Shown: in pieces, positions 25,233-36,523 of the stretch
Layout of the letters: each line of letters begins with the position of its first letter
Numbering within the stretch: the first letter of the stretch is position 1
Origin: Austropuccinia psidii
Taxonomy: Eukaryota > Basidiomycota > Pucciniomycetes > Pucciniales > Sphaerophragmiaceae
NCBI GenBank assembly: GCA_023105745.1
Contig: JALGQZ010000001.1
Span: 60,489,937-60,553,936, forward strand
Length of the DNA: 64,000 bases
Direction: 5' to 3'
The notes under the pieces: generated by a model
Database searches by the model: none
What the model was told of the DNA's origin: nothing
What the model saw: only the letters and a program-made list of their open reading frames with translations
Program-made: the position numbers and the translations under genes

Positions 25233-25551
25233 AACATCAACAAATCTCAGAACCAAGAAAGAAAAATATTTTCCATCCAAGATTTTATTTTCTTTTAGCT
25301 CTTTTATTTATTTAGATTATATTTATCTTTATTCTCTAGTGGGTCTCTCCCCACCACATAAATTTTCATTTTCAAATTTTATGTTTTATTCAACTAGAAG
25401 CAAAATCCAATGCCAAAAGAAAACCCTGGGGTCATCCAAATTTCCAAATATTCCATCATTCTTGTTCATAATAATTATATTCCCTCAACTGCCTATCCAA
25501 AGTACCTTGCCAAGGTGCTTGGGAGAGCACCATTTCCAAGGTGGTGGGGAA
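25233..25551 (+). other. Element D' 3' UTR and polypurine tract
   Basis: An AT-rich 3' UTR that continues the D' pol remnant left of D (for example GCAAAATCCAATGCCAAAAG resembles the D 3' UTR near 23463). It ends in the purine tract AAGGTGGTGGGGAA before the LTR. Confidence 0.6.
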
Positions 25552-26888
25552 TGTCACAAACCACATCAACAAAGTCAGAATCATTGATTTTAACCCTTAT
25601 GGAAAGAGTAGTTATGCAATTTGTGGAGGAATTTCCACTATCAACTCAAATTCAAGTTCTTAAACCAATGTGTTAGGCCACTTTGGAGGCATAACAGCCT
25701 CAGGACCCTTGTTTCATTATTCCATTTTTCATCCTGGAACTTCATGGGGCCTCAAATGGCTTTTAAGTCCTTCTTCCCATGTTTTATGGTCTATGGGCCC
25801 TGGGCCATATCTAAAACTCCATAGGGGGTTCAAACCCTAAATCAACCCCCATGGCCAAAATTAGAAATTAACCAAAGGTTTGAAAAAATTTTCTATATGG
25901 CTTATGGAGACCCTCAGTAACCTCCAGGCCAGAAACTTGCCAAGGGGCCTTGGACCAGTTCCCCCCATTATCAGCTCATTATCATAATACCCAAATTGAT
26001 CATTTTTTACTTAGTTTTAGCTTTGCATACCACACCCCCTCAAATGAGGATTATATTATCATTATTCATATTTCAAGGTAAATTGTCTCCTGATACTCAA
26101 TTCCTTTCATTCTTCAAGTCAAAATTACTCAAAGAAACTATTATAAGAGGACATGTTCTAGCACAAAGAGCTATGGTCATTCAAGACCAGCCTCTTCCCT
26201 TCATCAGGCAGCATCCTAAATCATACAGTAGTCCCCCAAGGGAATACCATTCATGTATCTTCAAGGAATTGCGCCAAGGATGATAAAAGACAAGTTCTAA
26301 AATACATACTTCAGTAACAGAGACCTGGATGGCATTGACCCTTTTGGTCAAATCAATTCAAATTTTGTTGGTATTTCAATACACCCAGTTCATTTCCCAA
26401 CATGGCCAAGGTATATTTTTCAAAGCATAGTCAATAAAGCTGGCTTCCAGGCTTCAAGGATCAAGGTGTAAACATTTCCCATATATTGGCCCCTATATCA
26501 CCCCCTGGGGTCTTCTTCCCCAGTTGATTAATCTGATATATTTATTTTTATTCTTCATTTTCTCTGATATTTTGAAAAGTGAATACTGATAATCTTAAGT
26601 CAGGGATTTTCACCCTTTTCTCACCTGTAATTTGATCTTGTTGTTCATATCCTTATTTTTTCCTTTATTCTTTAGGGAAAGATTGAAACAGTGAGATTAG
26701 GATTTCCTTGGGTGGCTGTTTGGCCCTTGTCCATATATTTCTATTTGATATCTTTATTCTGAATCATTTGTAAGGAGATATATTTCATATCTTTTATTTA
26801 TTCAGTTCTTTGTTGTCAATCTAAGTTAGTTTTTGAACACTGACTTCCAGCCCACTCTTTCTCTCCCCAGGAGCACCTTTGAGAGTCA
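25552..26888 (+). mobile_element. 3' LTR of element D'
   Basis: 1337 bp, TGTCACAAACCACATC to about GAGCACCTTTGAGAGTCA. The right end has drifted from the family end CCCTGTGACA, so the boundary is good to a few bases. A further 148 bp without features separates it from element B. Confidence 0.7.
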
Positions 26889-27036
26889 GATTTGGATGAA
26901 ATATTTGTAAATCCACTTCCAATAATTTCAAATCAAGCTCTTAGTATTTTCTGTATAAAAATATGAAGATACTCAAGAATATTATTTAGTTAAAACCACA
27001 TCTTGTTTTAACCATCAATATTTTTGTTACAATTTA

Positions 27037-28465
27037 TGTCAGGTTAAGTCTATGAGAAAGGTGTATGATAGTAGTTCCAGCTTTAACTATGACTGTGACA
27101 TGGATAAAATGGTCTTATAAAGAGTTTGATTTATGATAATAAATGGTTAAATTAAGATATTAAGGGCTTTACTATAATAATATAGTGGTGGTGAGTGCTG
27201 CTGAAAGCCCTGGGTGCAGTCTTACCAGTTGGATTACTATAATAAGAACTACAATACTTAAGTTGAATGTATACCCTTATTATTCAAGAGTATAACTGCT
27301 TTGACAGTTTTACTACATAGGAATTCAAGAGAATGATGAGAAAACCTTTTGTGGCTGTGAATAGGCCCCTTTTTATCCTAAAATGGGGTGCAAAGGCTTC
27401 TAGACCTTTCCACATAGAGGCAGTGAAGATTTTCCATTCCCAAGCACTGGCTTGTGGTTTTCAAAAAGCCTGTGTATCCTGTATTGGGCTCAGATGTGGT
27501 TTCAAAACCACATCTGGGCAGTTTTCACCAATACAGGGTGAAACCTTTCATCTGGGGACCACACAGCCTGTTTCTGACGTGTATGACACGTAGAATTCTG
27601 TACAAAACCTTTATGAGACCCAACTATTGAATGAACTATGAGTTATTGAAGTAAAAAAGCTTCTTCATTTGTTTGACACCTCATAATCATGGTCATGGGA
27701 TATTATCACACTACAAGGTTGTATTGGCCAAACTGTGGGATTTTGAGATTAAATCTGACATAGCTTTTTCATTTTTCAAGATATCAAGCTCAAAGTGAGT
27801 TCATTGAGTAGGCCTGAATGTGGTCTATACAATGATACCTCATTTGGTATGGCTATAATAAAATATGGCAAAGCTATGCCATGCACAAGTTTTCTTATAC
27901 ACATTTATGATTTATCAAAAACTCTATGGAGCTTGTTTGCTCCATATATTTTGTTCTAGATAACATATGGAAAGACAGATGGCACCATCAGATAGCCCTG
28001 ATTGTGCCCTCTTCAAAAAGACCCTACTTTAGGTATCTCATGCTAAAACTGTAGAAGTTAGATGGGAGGTGAATATTTTGTTCACCCTTATTCGGCCTGA
28101 TTTTAGCTGTAACTTCTGTAATACTGGTGCTTGCTCAGTTTGGGTAGTACCATTGGGTAGCCCTGACTTGGAGCCTTGTTTGGAATACCCATTTGATGGG
28201 GTTCAGCCTTGTCCTATGTATTTCAGATGGGAGGTGAAAATTAAGGTTTATGCTCAGCAACAACATTGAGCAGGAAGAACTTTGTTATTCTTTGTCCTAT
28301 GATGATTTGAATTTTATATTTGAAAGGGGGTGAGATTCCTCTTCCTTTTGATACCTTTTGAGTTTATTTGGCTCAGCTCCATTTTTTGGTGGTATCTTGG
28401 CTATACCATTGATTTATGGTATTTGGCTGTCATGCTTGTGCTCTGGTTTGAGTCACAGGCTTACA
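27037..28465 (-). mobile_element. 3' LTR of element B
   Basis: 1429 bp, plus-strand ends TGTCAGGTTAAG and CAGGCTTACA. It is homologous to the other family 1 LTRs. The neighbouring PPT confirms it as the 3' LTR. Confidence 0.88.
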
Positions 28466-28485
28466 TACCCTCCCTTTAAAAAAGG
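28466..28485 (-). other. Polypurine tract, element B
   Basis: Minus strand CCTTTTTTAAAGGGAGGGTA directly precedes the 3' LTR in element sense. Expected plus-strand primer. Confidence 0.65.
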
Positions 28486-28499
28486 CTCATCACTGATGA

Positions 28500-29900
28500 A
28501 ACTGTTCAGTTCTCCTAGAGGCCCTAAATCTCCTTAGATTAAGGTTCCCATCTGGTATGGCATCTTCTGCCAACCAGTTGTCTTTGTCAGCTGTCTGGTT
28601 CTTGAATCTGACTAAGTACTATCTCTGATCCTTACCATTAAGTCACATCTTCCTTGCCTTGATCACTTTCTTCACTGGTCCAGGGGAACCCTCCACTCCT
28701 ACTATTTCTGGTGGTGTGGGGTTCTTCTTCCTGGAGGGTAATTTATCCTCCTCTTTCTGGAAGTATGGCTTGACTAAGCTAACTGGAAAGACTGGGTGTT
28801 TTCTAGAAAATGTTTCTGTGAGTTTGACTTCCACTTCATTTTTCCCTATCAATTTAATGATAGTGAATGGCCCTATAAATGAGTCTCTCATTTTCTTAGG
28901 TCCTTTGAGATTATTAAAGTTCAGTGTAGACATTAACACTTGGCCCCTTCTTTAAAGTCAGGTTCCATGTGTGATTTATCCCACCTCTGCTTATTATATT
29001 CTTTGGCCTCAGCTATGCATTTGGCAGCTGTGTAACAAGCCCTCTTCCACATTTTGTGGAAAAATTTGGCTGTGGGGTGGATGGCCAGAAGATTTTTCTT
29101 CAAGTGATCCACAGGAAATAGGGGATTCCACCCTTTCTGTACCAGTGCAGGTGTTTTTCCTGTGGTTAAGTGCTTACTTTTATTATATGCCAGCTGGACA
29201 GCTGGTAGAAGGGTAACCCAATCATGGGTGTATCCTTCATGGTCCTTGTATTCCATGCCATAGGCACAGAATCTTCTAAGGATGTCCTCCATTGTCTGGA
29301 TCATCCTTTCAGCTAATCCATCTGTTTGTGATGGTAAGCTGTGTAAAATGCAAGCTTTGTGCCAAGCACGTCATACAAGTTTATCAAAACTTCAGATGTG
29401 AACTTTGGGTCCCTATCACTAACAATGATTTTTGGGACTCCACAGCTAGATATGATTTTATTCCAAAATAACAGAGGAGTATCCATGGCTGTGTCCTCCT
29501 TGTGGCATGGTAGGCACTTCATACTCTTTCTGAACCTATCAACTATGATCAAGCAAGAATTGAAGTTTTATTTGCCTCCTGGGACAAGTCCTGTAACCCA
29601 GTCCATGTTGATGGTTTCCCATGGGTGCTTTGGGTTCTTCTATGTGTTGCAGTAACCCATACTTTTTGCCATGTTTTCTATTTTCCTTTTGGCATCTTTC
29701 ACAAGTGTTGATGTATTCACTCAACTCTTGTTGTCATGTGGGCCACCAAGCTGTGCTTGCTACCCTCCCTGTGGTTCTGCCTTCACTCATGTTTACCATA
29801 TAGGGGCAGTCATGGCATTCTTGTGGGATCAAGGATATATGGTCCCTGTCTACTATGGTGAGTGCACTAGTGTGCTTCTCTCTATGGTAGAGCAGGCCAT
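28500..29900 (-). pseudogene. Integrase of element B, with C-terminal chromo-like part
   Basis: Element order is right to left. Zinc-region remnant (EYINTCERCQKENRK near 29720-29670). Catalytic core ([15 protein letters not shown] at 29552, [14 protein letters not shown], then MIQTMEDILRRFCAYG at 29304, where the frame has shifted). C-terminal part (STLNFNNLKGPKKMRDSF at 28935). At least three frames are used, with stops between, so it is inactive. It is parallel to C 40301-41628. Confidence 0.8.
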
Positions 29901-31493
29901 CTATAAGGAAAATCTGTTTTCCTTATAGTTCCTCAACCGGGGTTCCTCTAACTGGGATTTCAATTCTGGGCTCCTGTACTTGTGTTGAAGGAGTTGCAAC
30001 AATATGCCACACTGTTTGTGTTTGGAATATGTCTTCATCACTGCATTGAAGAATTTATTATGCAGTTCTGAGGAGCTTATTCCCAATATGGGAGTTTCTG
30101 TTCCTTCTGAATCAGTGTTTCCACTGTCTGGGGTACCACTTTCTGGTGCCCATTCAGAAAATCTGAAGCTTTTCCTCCTATCTATCTCCATGAAATGGAT
30201 AGGGATCTTGGCTGCTACTTCAGGGTCATAAGCTGGGTTACTTTTGAGATTTTGCAGTGGCCATCTGATGAGCCCATCTGCATTGGTATGAATTTCAACT
30301 TCATTTTATATGATGGTCATATTTCCTCTATACTCTTGGATGGCTATTTGCCACCTCAACATGTGTCTATTGGTATTCTTCATGTTTGGTAAAGACTTCA
30401 AGGCTGTGAAGTCTGTGTAGACTTCAAATACTGGACCCTCAAAATACTAATGGAGTTTCTCCAGAGCCCAGACTAAGCATAGACATTCAGTCTGGGTGGC
30501 CCCATACCTGGCTTCTGAATCTTTTAGATGCCTAGAGATGTAACAAATTACTCCCTCCCTTGGTTCACCATCCACAATTTGTCTTTGGTGAAGGGCTTCT
30601 CCTAAGCCTTGGCTACATGCTGCATCTATATATAACTTGAATGGTAGTTCAAAGTCAGGCAAGATGAGCACAGGTGCATTTGTGAGTTCATATTTGATAC
30701 TCTCATATGCATCCCTCCTTTCCTTGGTAATTTCAAAAACTAAATCTTTTGAACATAACTTGTATAAACTAGTAGTTATGTGGGCAAAACGTTTGATTTG
30801 GTTTCTATAGTAGCTAGCAAACCCAAGGAAAGATTGCATCTCTTTGATGTTTCTTGGTACTGGCTTTTGCAGTACTGCTGCTACTTTGTTCTGGTCAATT
30901 GCCAGACTAAGACCTGAGACATTATTTCCTAGAGCTAGTAGCTCTTGTTGGCCAATATTGCACTTTTTAAGTGAAATTTTCAGATTTATGGGTGTGCATT
31001 TACTTAGCACTCTGTCTATAAACTGCACATGGTCTTATCATGTCTCTGAGTATGTAATGATGTCATCAATATATACTACCATCCAACCTTCCAATATTTA
31101 TTTTTGAAATATGTTGTCCATCATCCTCTGGAAGTGGGCTGGTGCATTCTTAATGCCAAATTGCATCCTGGTGTACTCATATATGCCCATATGACATATG
31201 ATTCTGAGTAATTTCATGGAGTTTGGTTTAACTCCATTGTGGTTGAAACCTTTCATACAGTCCATTTTGGTTATGTATTTGGCTTTTGCCAGTTTGTCTA
31301 AGGCATGAGGTATCTTGGGTAGAGGGTACCTGTCAGCTTTTGTGTAGTTTTTCAGAGCTCTGAAATCTCCACACAGCCTAGACTTGCCATCATGCCAGGT
31401 GATCAGAACAGGAGTGTTAATTTCCACTATTTCATTGTGTCCAATCTTTCTGATTAGATCCATTTCCAGGAGTTCATTGATATGTTTTTCAAT
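29901..31493 (-). pseudogene. Reverse transcriptase and RNase H of element B
   Basis: RT from about 31463 down (MDLIRKIGHNEIVEINTPV; SRLCGDFRALKNYTK; FGIKNAPAHFQRMMD). The YIDD block near 31060 lies in a gap between open segments. The connection and RNase H follow ([33 protein letters not shown]; 31028-30447). A linker continues to 29901. Most pieces share one frame but are separated by stops at 31494, 31098, 30447 and 29901. Confidence 0.8.
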
Positions 31494-32165
31494 TTACTTC
31501 CTAGTTTCCACACTTTCTGTGCAAGGAGGTCTCCTGACCATGGGTGGATAATGTCTTCCCACATCCAGATATAGCTCTATATCATGACCTCTAATTTTTC
31601 TTAGGGGTTCTTCACCAATGGCAAATTCTGTTTTGTTCTTTCTCAGCATCTTCAATAAACTTAGTTTCTGTTTACTGGTGAGGGTAGTGCTAAACTGGCC
31701 CTCTCTGAATTCATTCAGTAGTTCTTCCGGTGGATCCTGGGCAGATATTTGGTATATATCAAGTGAAAATTTCTTTTCCTTGTTGGTACCAATGGTAATG
31801 TGCCTGTTTTTACTATTGTAAATATCAATACCATACATCCTCTGGTAATCTGTCCCCAGTAGGAACCCTTGGATTTGGGAATCATCAAGCACTACAAACT
31901 CTGGGTTGAGTCTGATATTACCCTTTCTATGGGGTATAATGATCTCTTTGATAATTGTCCCAATGGAAGTCATCTTCCCTGCAGCACTTTTGAAGTTCTT
32001 TGCCTTGGTTTTCAAGAGCTGTTTTTCCCGATTTGGGAAGTGGTTTTCCAGATAATTTATGGCCACTATGGAGAGGTGTGCCTCACTGTCAATGATCAAT
32101 GGGGTTTGATCATTGTCAATGCAAACAATCATTTTTGTGTACCCCCATGTATGTATGCCATTCCT
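31494..32165 (-). pseudogene. Protease region of element B
   Basis: A 212-codon open stretch with the protease fold segments DNDQTPLIIDSEAHLSIVA and FLLGTDYQRMYGIDIYNSKN. The active-site triplet reads D-S-E rather than D-S-G, so the protease would be dead. It overlaps gag by 4 nt in another frame, showing an indel since pol and gag share a frame in A. It ends at TAA 31494-31496. Confidence 0.78.
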
Positions 32166-33098
32166 TTGGTTGGTGTGACCAGGAATGTTTGTGCATCCTG
32201 TGTATGTTTGGACAAGTTTTTATTTGCAGTATCCTGTGGCATGTCTGCTTCCAACTGTATGTCATGAATTTCTAGTGAGGTTTCCTCTTTGTATTCCACT
32301 AGTAATTCTTCTCTTGCCTCTTGGCCATCATCAGATTGTTCTCTGATGGCATCTCCCATAGAGTCTGAGTCACAATCCTCTGTTGGGGATTCCTCCTCTG
32401 GGACTTTATCAATGGCATAGACTTTTTCCTTTGCCTTTGGACAGTTGTTGGAATAGTGGTCTGTTGAAGCACAATTTTGACCAAAATTTTTCTTCTTTAC
32501 CACTTCTTCCACCCTTTCTCTGGGTTTGTCTTTAAACTCCACCCTGAAAGGTTGTTTCTCTTTGAAACCACTGCTATTATATAGGGTTTATTTCCCTATA
32601 TTAGTTCTTTTCCTTACATCTTTTAAGGTATTTGCAATGTCATCTAGAGTGCAATTGTGGTTGCATCTACATTTCAATGCATGCTCTAGTTCTCCTGGCA
32701 GTTGTGTCAGGAGTTTGTGATTCCTCATTTGGATGTTCATTTGAGGATCAATGGCTTTAGGTCTTTTAGACTGTCTGAGATACCACTCATATGGATATTT
32801 GTCCACAGAGTATTTGTCATTTTCAAATGACATGGTTTTTTTCCATATCCAAGTACCATTACTGTACTTCTGGATGATCTGACCCTTCCACCATGGCCAG
32901 TTTCTTCTGACATGGATTTCTTTCATTTCTGTGTACCATATACTAGCATGACCTTTGAATGCTGTATTTAGTCTAGCAGTAATCCAGTAATCTGGTATGC
33001 TTGGTACATCAATGAAGAGTCCATCAATATAATCTATGAGCTCCATATGATCATACTCTGCAGCTCCAGAGAATTTGGGCCAGCTTGAGGCCTCGGGA
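32129..33098 (-). pseudogene. gag of element B, 3' half (capsid and zinc knuckle)
   Basis: Capsid 33098-32588 (WPKFSGAAEYDHMELIDY; GELEHALKCRCNHNC), then a stop and a shifted frame with the nucleocapsid 32542-32129. The knuckle reads GQNCASTDHYSNNC, where A has CHNCGSTDHYANNC: the first Cys is lost. An acidic Glu/Asp/Ser tail follows. Element C cut the gene at 33103; the 5' half resumes at 43778. Confidence 0.85.
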
Positions 33099-33103
33099 AT
33101 CTG

Positions 33104-35111
33104 TGTGAGCCTTTGAGATATGACCACATACCCAACAAGGTCACAAAAAGGACTCAGAATAATTATACCTTTCATATAATTATATTAAAATTACTTAGAA
33201 TAATTATACATTAAAAATAATTACTTAAATATACAAAAAATACCATAAATTGGTACAAAATTTGGTTTAACTTAAAAACCAATGAATCAACATGTAAATT
33301 AAATTATACCATTGGATTCCCCATGGAAAAATACACATATACCATTTTTATGGCATATCTGTAAAGTCAATATTTAATGAATTATAAGGTATAATACCTT
33401 ATAAAAACCATAAAACCTTATTTATCTCCAGAACTAATGAAACAACATGTGAAATAAATTGGACCAGTGGATTCCTCACGAAAGTCCACACATAAAACAA
33501 TTAATAAGCTAATTTCCAAAGTTAATACTTAAGGAATTAACCTGAATATATGCACTTTTTTGGTCAATGCATATATTCAAGGATCATAGCTAATATCTCC
33601 TAAACTATACATGATAGAATGATGAACCAAAAATAAAGTTACCACGTAATTACTTTAAGAACACAGATATGAACTTTATTTTACAAATTATAAACAAGGT
33701 TAAAACCTATGATGAAATATTAATAAAAATCAACAGAGCTGTTGACCACTTTGTTGTGAAAGTGGTCCAAACTTAAAAAAAAGTATACAGTTGGAATATA
33801 CTAGCTCATTCGTGAAGAATGATGTAATTTTTATTATTAAATTCAGGGTATAACCCCCTGAAATCAAGGTTTGAAGTTTAAAATATTAAATTTTGACACA
33901 AAAGATGAGTTACAAGAAAAATCATCAAAATTAGAGTTTGGATGATGTAATGAAAAGCTCTTGGCAGAATAATAAGGTTATTCCAGGCTATCAGAATTCA
34001 CTCTCTGAATTGCTGTAGCGTGTAAATCTTAAAAGGTATTGAAGATCAAAGTTTGAGCTTAAATTGAGCAGTTATGATCACCTACTGTAACCTTAAATCA
34101 AGTTTAACAGTCATATGAGTGATACGATTGGTGAATACTATTAGTTTATGATTAAAACTAATAAAATCCACGAAATTTGGGGTTCTGCCAAGCCTCTGAT
34201 GTCATCAAACTTAGAGTTATAGTGATAACTCTAAATAATGGTGTAATAATGATGTGATATGGTTTGATCATGATGTAATCACCTTCAAGCTTTAAAATAT
34301 CGATTGATTCCAGTGGATATGATCAGTACACGTCTACTAGAAGCCTGTTGGACTCTAGGAGGGAGGTATTTACTATAAATAGAGTTCTTTTTACTCTATT
34401 TTTCCCCTCAGACGCATCAAAAACATTAAATCAATTAAATCAAAGGTAATTTCTTTATTCTTTATATATAAAAACATTATATTATTAAAGACCAAAGACT
34501 ACCTTGCTATAATCATCTATTTTGACGTGATTAAATCATTTATTTAATTGTTTTTGTTAAAAATCTCTCTAAAACTCATTTCCACGTAAAAATCCAGAAT
34601 AATTTGTAATTCTCTTTATTTTTATTGTAAATACAATTTGAAAAAGTTGTATTTATATTTTTTGGCGTAAAATATTTCAAAATTATTATATTAAGTGTTA
34701 AAAGTAGGTTATTTTCTCTATTATTACTCTCTTGATAATTCTTTAATTAATATAAATAGTATTTATATTAATTCATAACTTTAATATTAGTAATATTATT
34801 GTTATTAATTGTTTTTTATTAATAAAAAACAATTTTTTACGCCTTTATTATTTGTTGGTAACAATAATAAAGAACTTTTTAAATATATTAATTATTTTAT
34901 ATCAATATATTGATTTATTATTTTATATTTTCATAATATAAATTATATTATTATATTTATTTAATAATATAATTATTTTACGCCATAATAGTAATAATTG
35001 TTTATTATTATTATATTTTTAATCTCATTTATTCAATTCATAAGGACATTCAGAGTACAATAAGTAATAAATTAGTAATTTTTACTTATTGTTTCATAGT
35101 CAAACCTTACA
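33104..35111 (+). mobile_element. 5' LTR of element C
   Basis: 2008 bp, TGTGAGCCTTTGAG to CAAACCTTACA. A TATA box lies at 34374-34382. From about 34400 to the end no ATG occurs in any frame. AT content is extreme, especially 34600-35100. Confidence 0.93.
34374..34382 (+). promoter_or_regulatory. TATA box, element C 5' LTR
   Basis: TATAAATAG, the best TATA match in the LTR, repeated at 43017-43025 in the 3' LTR. Transcription start is expected 25-35 bp downstream, near the CCCCTCAGACGC stretch (about 34404-34415). Confidence 0.6.
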
Positions 35112-35130
35112 TTTGGGGGACTCGCCGTGA
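35112..35130 (+). other. Primer binding site, element C
   Basis: TTTGGGGGACTCGCCGTGA directly after the LTR, resembling the family 1 site. TGG begins at 35114. I could not assign the tRNA. Confidence 0.65.
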
Positions 35131-35603
35131 TATTTACTTAAAAGACCTTTAAAAAGATTCTAATTGGGTTTATCCAATAATAAATTATATTTATAATCAT
35201 AAAATTATATAATAATTTTATATTTTATTGATTTGAAAAGCTATTGAGGCATTTGGAAAGCAATTGTACTGTCTTACACGTGGTTTTTCACATCCTTAGA
35301 CTTGCAAGAACTTTCTTTGAGTGACTCTAGTGATTAAGAGAGATATTTTATAAATTAAAAATAATTTTATTATAATTTAATTTTATAAGAATCATATTCA
35401 TTTTTTATTTTATTCTTTAAAAATAAAAATATTAAAAAATATTAAAAACCAATAAAAAAGTTATTTTCATTCATTTTTATTCATTTCTTTATTTATTTCA
35501 ATTTTTCAAAGATATAAAAGCAATTTCTACGTGGAAAATTGCCATATCTTGCTAAAAAATAACACTTCTTATAAAAAGACTTATATTTATTTGTCTTTTT
35601 TAG
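35131..35603 (+). other. Element C leader, ATG-free, ending in a splice acceptor
   Basis: AT-rich leader with no ATG on the sense strand. It ends in a pyrimidine-rich stretch and TTTTTTAG (acceptor at 35602-35603) before ORF0 exon 1. A candidate donor AAAG|GTAATT lies at 34445/34446 in the LTR. I see no gene. Confidence 0.55.
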
Positions 35604-36523
35604 TGTTTGAAGATAACCCAACAGAAGACAACCAAGCTACTGTTGAGAGATTAGTGGAAGAAACTTGTCAAAGTTCTGCAACACCATTTATTGCTAAAAG
35701 AAAGAAAGCTAAGAAATTAGACTTTCCAGGACCCACCATTCAAGACTCTGAAGGTGAGCACCTCTTTTATAATTGCCATAAAAAGAATTTTATTCTAAAA
35801 TACTTTTATTTTTTCTTATTCCTTAAACTATGACTACCAGAAGAGGTTCCCAATACTCCATCCAATCAGATGGAGCTGGACTCAGGGGTAGAACTGATCC
35901 CTCAAAAGGGAAAAGAAAGGGCAATATCCCCAGTGGGACAGAATCCACACAAGGAAGTGCCTTATCCCAAAGGCAAGTCCCAGAAATGCCCATGATATCT
36001 GATCCTGAATTGGAACTAAGTATGAGTAACTCAAACAGGTACAAATCACATTCAGAGGGCTCAAATAGACATCTACATGAGCCAGTACAAGCAGTATTGC
36101 ACAGTGTACAAGGACAAAGATTGGGAAATGTTTCCTCAAATACACCAAGGAGTGATGAACTCCTGGCACATCCTGAAAAAGTTCCTCAAAGAGGAGGAGA
36201 TAGTGAAATACTCCAATGGATGGAATCCACTGTCATCCAAACCTCAAATCAAAAAAATCAAGGACTACCATGCCAAAAAGAGGGAGGCAACCAAGGAAGA
36301 AGCCCCAGTAGCTTCTACCAGCAAGCCCCAAGCCAACCCACTTCCCCAAGAAGGGAAGAAGAACAAAAAAAAGCATTGGAGGAAACCATATTCCCCAAGC
36401 TACAGAATCCCAAGAATCCAAAAGGATGCCATGGACAATGTTTTCAACATGGCCAGAACCTTGATGGAATTCAAGGACAAGGAAGAGAAAAGAATGAGAC
36501 AACCTCATTTCCCAAAGAAATAA
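35604..36523 (+). CDS. ORF0 of element C (spliced, overlaps gag)
   Basis: Proposed exons: 35604-35753, 35841-35972 and 36039-36523. With one base from an upstream exon this gives 256 codons including the stop. Exon 1 is acidic then basic (DNPTEDNQATVERL, KRKKAKKLDF). The last exon opens TNHIQRAQIDIYMSQYK and holds KDKDWEMFPQIHQG and SNGWNP, aligning with ORF0 of A and B. The first 87-nt intron (GTGAGC...CCAG) contains the gag ATG. A second, 66-nt intron is a GC-AG candidate and is needed to avoid stops at 35993, 36017 and 36023. The start is uncertain: after splicing the first ATG in frame is 35870. No known domain; possibly an accessory protein from a spliced RNA. Confidence 0.6.
35754..35840 (+). 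other. ORF0 intron containing the gag ATG, element C
   Basis: 87 nt, donor AAG|GTGAGC, acceptor CTACCAG, phase 1. The gag ATG is at 35830-35832, 8 nt before the end of the intron. The equivalents in A and B are 68 nt. No clean CTRAY branch motif is obvious. Predicted only. Confidence 0.65.

Larger units (their letters stand above)
12840..26888 (+). mobile_element. Element D': older family 3 copy hosting element D
   Basis: Left part 12840-13761 (pol end), right part 25228-25551 (3' UTR and PPT) plus a 3' LTR at 25552-26888. Element D lies between, flanked by GAATC on both sides. The two flanks join into one family 3 pol-to-LTR order. The 5' portion is missing or unrecognisable. Confidence 0.7.

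Noticed and set aside
28659..29928. Plus-strand ORFs across the B integrase
   Set aside because: Shadows of minus-strand pol; the sense frame has the integrase motifs.
32588..33175. B gag ORF starting at 33175
   Set aside because: Codons upstream of 33098 come from the TSD and the C LTR. The real gag continues at 43778.
35531..35833. Stand-alone 100-codon gene before gag of C
   Set aside because: It starts only with GTG and its ends are intronic in my model. The coding-like part 35604-35753 is treated as ORF0 exon 1.
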